Below, one piece after another: positions 61,880 through 64,000 of a stretch of DNA of 64,000 bases. Source of the stretch: Catellatospora sp. IY07-71 (lineage in GTDB: Bacteria > Actinomycetota > Actinomycetes > Mycobacteriales > Micromonosporaceae). A program made the translations under genes and the position numbers. Where the stretch lies: positions 6,109,501-6,173,500 of the forward strand of contig NZ_AP023360.1 in the NCBI RefSeq assembly GCF_018326265.1, written 5' to 3'. Within the stretch, counting starts at the first letter, position 1; each line of letters starts with the position of its first letter. The notes under the pieces were generated by a model. That model saw only the letters and a program-made list of their open reading frames with translations, did no database searches and was not told the origin of the DNA.

Positions 61880-62677
61880 ATGACGACATTCGACGCCGCG
61901 GTGAGCGCGGAGGACCTGACCAAACGGTACGGCTCGGGCGACGCGCTGGTGACCGCCCTGGACGGGGTGACGGTCGCCTTCGGGCGCGGCGAGCTGACCG
62001 CGATCATGGGTCCGTCCGGGTCGGGCAAGTCCACCCTGATGCACTGCCTGGCCGGGCTGGACACGCCGACCTCGGGCCGGGTGTGGCTGGACGGCGCGGG
62101 CCAGGGCGGCGCCGGGCGGGTCGAGCTGACCGGCCTGCGCGACGACGCGCTGACCGAGCTGCGCCGCGACCGGATGGGGTTCGTGTTCCAGGCGTTCAAC
62201 CTGCTGCCGACCCTGACCGCCTGGGAGAACATCACCCTGCCGCTCGACCTGGCCGGGCGGCGGGCCGACACCGCGTTCGCCGACCAGGTGATCGACGCGG
62301 TCGGGCTGCGCGACCGGCTGAGCCACCGGCCCGCCCAGCTGTCCGGCGGCCAGCAGCAGCGGGTGGCCTGCGCCCGCGCCCTGATCAGCCGTCCGGACGT
62401 GATCTTCGCGGACGAGCCGACGGGCGCGCTGGACTCGCGGGCCGGCGCCGAGGTGCTCGGCTTCCTGCGGCGCAGCGTCGACGAGCTGCACCAGACCGTG
62501 GTCATGGTCACCCACGACCCGGTCGCGGCCTCGTACGCCGACCGGGTGCTGTTCCTGGCCGACGGCGTGATCGTCGACGAGCTGCGCGAGCCCTCGGCCG
62601 ACCGGGTGCTGGACCGGGTCCGCTCGCTGGAGTCGGTGGCGCACGGCGGCCGCGTGAGCGCCGGGGCGGGTGCCTGA
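61880..62677 (+). CDS. ABC transporter ATP-binding protein (MacB/LolD-type)
   Basis: A 265-residue ABC ATPase with Walker A GPSGSGKST, the signature LSGGQQQR, Walker B VIFADEPTGALD and the His-loop VTHD. Order and spacing match the MacB/LolD/BceA class that works with FtsX-like permeases. ATG61880 is used (GTG61871 also in frame). Its stop TGA overlaps the ATG of the permease gene. Confidence 0.93.
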   Translation: MTTFDAAVSAEDLTKRYGSGDALVTALDGVTVAFGRGELTAIMGPSGSGKSTLMHCLAGLDTPTSGRVWLDGAGQGGAGRVELTGLRDDALTELRRDRMGFVFQAFNLLPTLTAWENITLPLDLAGRRADTAFADQVIDAVGLRDRLSHRPAQLSGGQQQRVACARALISRPDVIFADEPTGALDSRAGAEVLGFLRRSVDELHQTVVMVTHDPVAASYADRVLFLADGVIVDELREPSADRVLDRVRSLESVAHGGRVSAGAGA

Positions 62678-64000
62678 TGCTGCGGGCGATGCTGCGCGAC
62701 CTGCGCGCGCACCTGGGCCGGGTCGCGATGACCCTGGCCGCGATCGTGCTCGGGGTGGCCTTCGTGGTCGCGACCTGGGTGGTGTCCGACTCCGCCGCCG
62801 CCACGGTGCGCGGCGGCGCGCAGCGCACCGACCTGGCCGCGCTGGCACAGGCCCGCTCCGGTGACGGAGTGATCCCAGCCGAGACCGTGGCACGGCTGGG
62901 CGGCCTGCCCGGGGTGAGCCGCGCCGAGGGCGTGGTGGAGGGGTACGCCGCCCTGGTGGGCGCCGACGGCAAGCTCGGCACCACGTCCTGGCCCGCCACC
63001 GCGGGCACCGACTGGGACCCGTCGCAGCGCTTCGGCCTGCTCACCGGGCGCGGCCCGCAGCGCGCCGGGGAGGTCGCCCTGGAGCAGCAGGCCGCCGACG
63101 AGGCCGGGCTGTCGGTCGGCGACCAGGCCCGGGTGCTGCTCGGCGGGGACCGGTCCGACACGGCGACCGTGGTCGGCGTGTTCGCCTACCGGCCCGCCGG
63201 GCGCGAGTTCGACCCGGCGGTCGCGTACGACGCCGAAACCGCCGCGCGCCTGCTGCGCCCGGAGGGCACCCCGGACGGCGCACCCAGCGGCACCGCGCCG
63301 GGCTTCGCCCGGGTCGAGCTGTTCGGCGCCGACGAGCAGGCGGTGACCGCTGCCGCCCGGGCGGAACTGGGCACGAGCTTCACCGTGGAGCCCGGTGCGG
63401 CGCTGCGCCAGAAGCAGGCGGAGAACGCGGCCGAGGACGGCGACCTCATCCGCAAGGCGCTGCTCGCGTTCGCCGCGGTGGCGCTGCTGGCCGGCGTGTT
63501 CGTCATCGCGAACACGTTCAACATGCTGGTCACCCAGCGCACCCGGCAGTTCGCGCTGCTGCGGGCGGTCGGCGCGCGGCGGGGGCAGGTGCGCCGGGCG
63601 GTGCTGGCCGAGTCGGTGGTGCTGGGCCTGGTCGGTGCGACCCTCGGGGTGGCGCTCGGCGTCGGGCTGGGTTTGCTGGCGATGCGGCTGCTGCCGGTCG
63701 CCGGGACGGTCGCGTACGCGGTGTCGCCGTGGGCGATCCTGCTCGGGTATGCCGTCGGGCTGCTGGTGACGGTGGTGTCGGCGTACGGGTCCGCGCGCCG
63801 GGCGGCCCGGGTGTCGCCGATGGCGGCGCTGCGCACCGACGCCGCCGTGCCGCGGCGCTCACTGGTGCTGCGCACCGCGCTGGGCCTGCTCGCCGTCGCC
63901 GCCGGGGTCGCGCTGGTGGCGCTGACCTCGCCCGAGGAGCTGACCGAGCCGAAGCGGATACAGGCCATGGCCGGTGCCGTGCTGGCCTGGTTCGGCCTGC
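62677..64000 (+). CDS. FtsX-like ABC permease (partial at right edge)
   Basis: At least 441 codons starting at ATG62677 and open at the window edge. A short N-terminal part with one helix (LGRVAMTLAAIVLGVAFVVATWVV) is followed by an extracellular MacB-like periplasmic core domain, then three helices of an FtsX domain (LLAFAAVALLAGVFVIANTFNMLV; VVLGLVGATLGVALGVGLGLLAM; ILLGYAVGLLVTVVSAYGSAR). The last visible region begins a second set. With the preceding ATPase it forms an exporter, probably for a lipid, peptide or antibiotic. Confidence 0.9.
   Translation, partial: MLRAMLRDLRAHLGRVAMTLAAIVLGVAFVVATWVVSDSAAATVRGGAQRTDLAALAQARSGDGVIPAETVARLGGLPGVSRAEGVVEGYAALVGADGKLGTTSWPATAGTDWDPSQRFGLLTGRGPQRAGEVALEQQAADEAGLSVGDQARVLLGGDRSDTATVVGVFAYRPAGREFDPAVAYDAETAARLLRPEGTPDGAPSGTAPGFARVELFGADEQAVTAAARAELGTSFTVEPGAALRQKQAENAAEDGDLIRKALLAFAAVALLAGVFVIANTFNMLVTQRTRQFALLRAVGARRGQVRRAVLAESVVLGLVGATLGVALGVGLGLLAMRLLPVAGTVAYAVSPWAILLGYAVGLLVTVVSAYGSARRAARVSPMAALRTDAAVPRRSLVLRTALGLLAVAAGVALVALTSPEELTEPKRIQAMAGAVLAWFGL

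Noticed and set aside
1-64000. tRNA, rRNA, CRISPR arrays and riboswitches
   Set aside because: I looked for tRNA-like cloverleaf ends, CRISPR periodicity and guanidine-type riboswitch features and saw none; a covariance search would be needed to be certain.

Overview
The window is very GC-rich, with short overlapping operons, frequent GTG/TTG starts, TetR/WYL regulators, a CBM2-tailed secreted esterase and polyketide-type enzymes. This points to a filamentous actinomycete; a Micromonosporaceae-like genome is my best guess, but no rRNA or marker gene is present to prove it.

Region 1 (1-15.1 kb) is a dense same-strand biosynthetic operon. Its core looks like the shikimate-to-cyclohexanecarbonyl-CoA (CHC-CoA) set known from ansatrienin/asukamycin-type clusters (ansJKLM + chcA): an EPSP-synthase-like domain fused to an acyl-CoA ligase, an acyl-CoA dehydrogenase, a FabL/ChcA-like enoyl reductase and an old-yellow-enzyme dienoyl reductase. 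Around this core sit a diiron protein, a radical SAM enzyme, an ACP, an InhA-like enoyl reductase, a FabF, an IlvE-like aminotransferase, a lone AT-less PKS ketosynthase and a hotdog thioesterase. I do not recognise this combination.

Region 2 (15.2-24.4 kb) is a guanidine-assimilation operon: TetR, APC permease, two DUF1989 carboxyguanidine-deiminase-type subunits, a biotin carboxylase and allophanate hydrolase.

Region 3 (24.4-41.1 kb) is mixed and partly decayed. It holds an SDR/TetR pair with a readable promoter and twin operators, a lipoprotein, a six-repeat protein, relics of an EamA transporter and a nitroreductase, a frameshifted TnpB element with 19-bp terminal inverted repeats, an epoxide hydrolase/WYL pair, a secreted esterase-CBM2, a DUF1206 protein and an IS30 element.

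Region 4 (41.1-50 kb) is the most unusual locus: two divergent operons dominated by haem proteins. Leftward run two unknown proteins, a DyP-type peroxidase and two catalase-related proteins. Rightward run an alpha-dioxygenase-family haem peroxidase and a patatin lipase. Together they suggest a membrane-lipid-derived fatty-acid oxygenation (oxylipin-like) pathway. The distal-His position of the dioxygenase is Arg, and the catalase-like proteins have Asn where a distal His is expected.

Region 5 (50-64 kb) holds an OafA-type acyltransferase with an SGNH domain, a broken intradiol dioxygenase, a large SIR2-domain protein (possible phage defence), a cyclase-family hydrolase, a 24-bp perfect inverted repeat, hypotheticals, a secreted EEP-fold protein, and a two-component system divergent from a MacB/FtsX-type ABC exporter that runs off the right edge.
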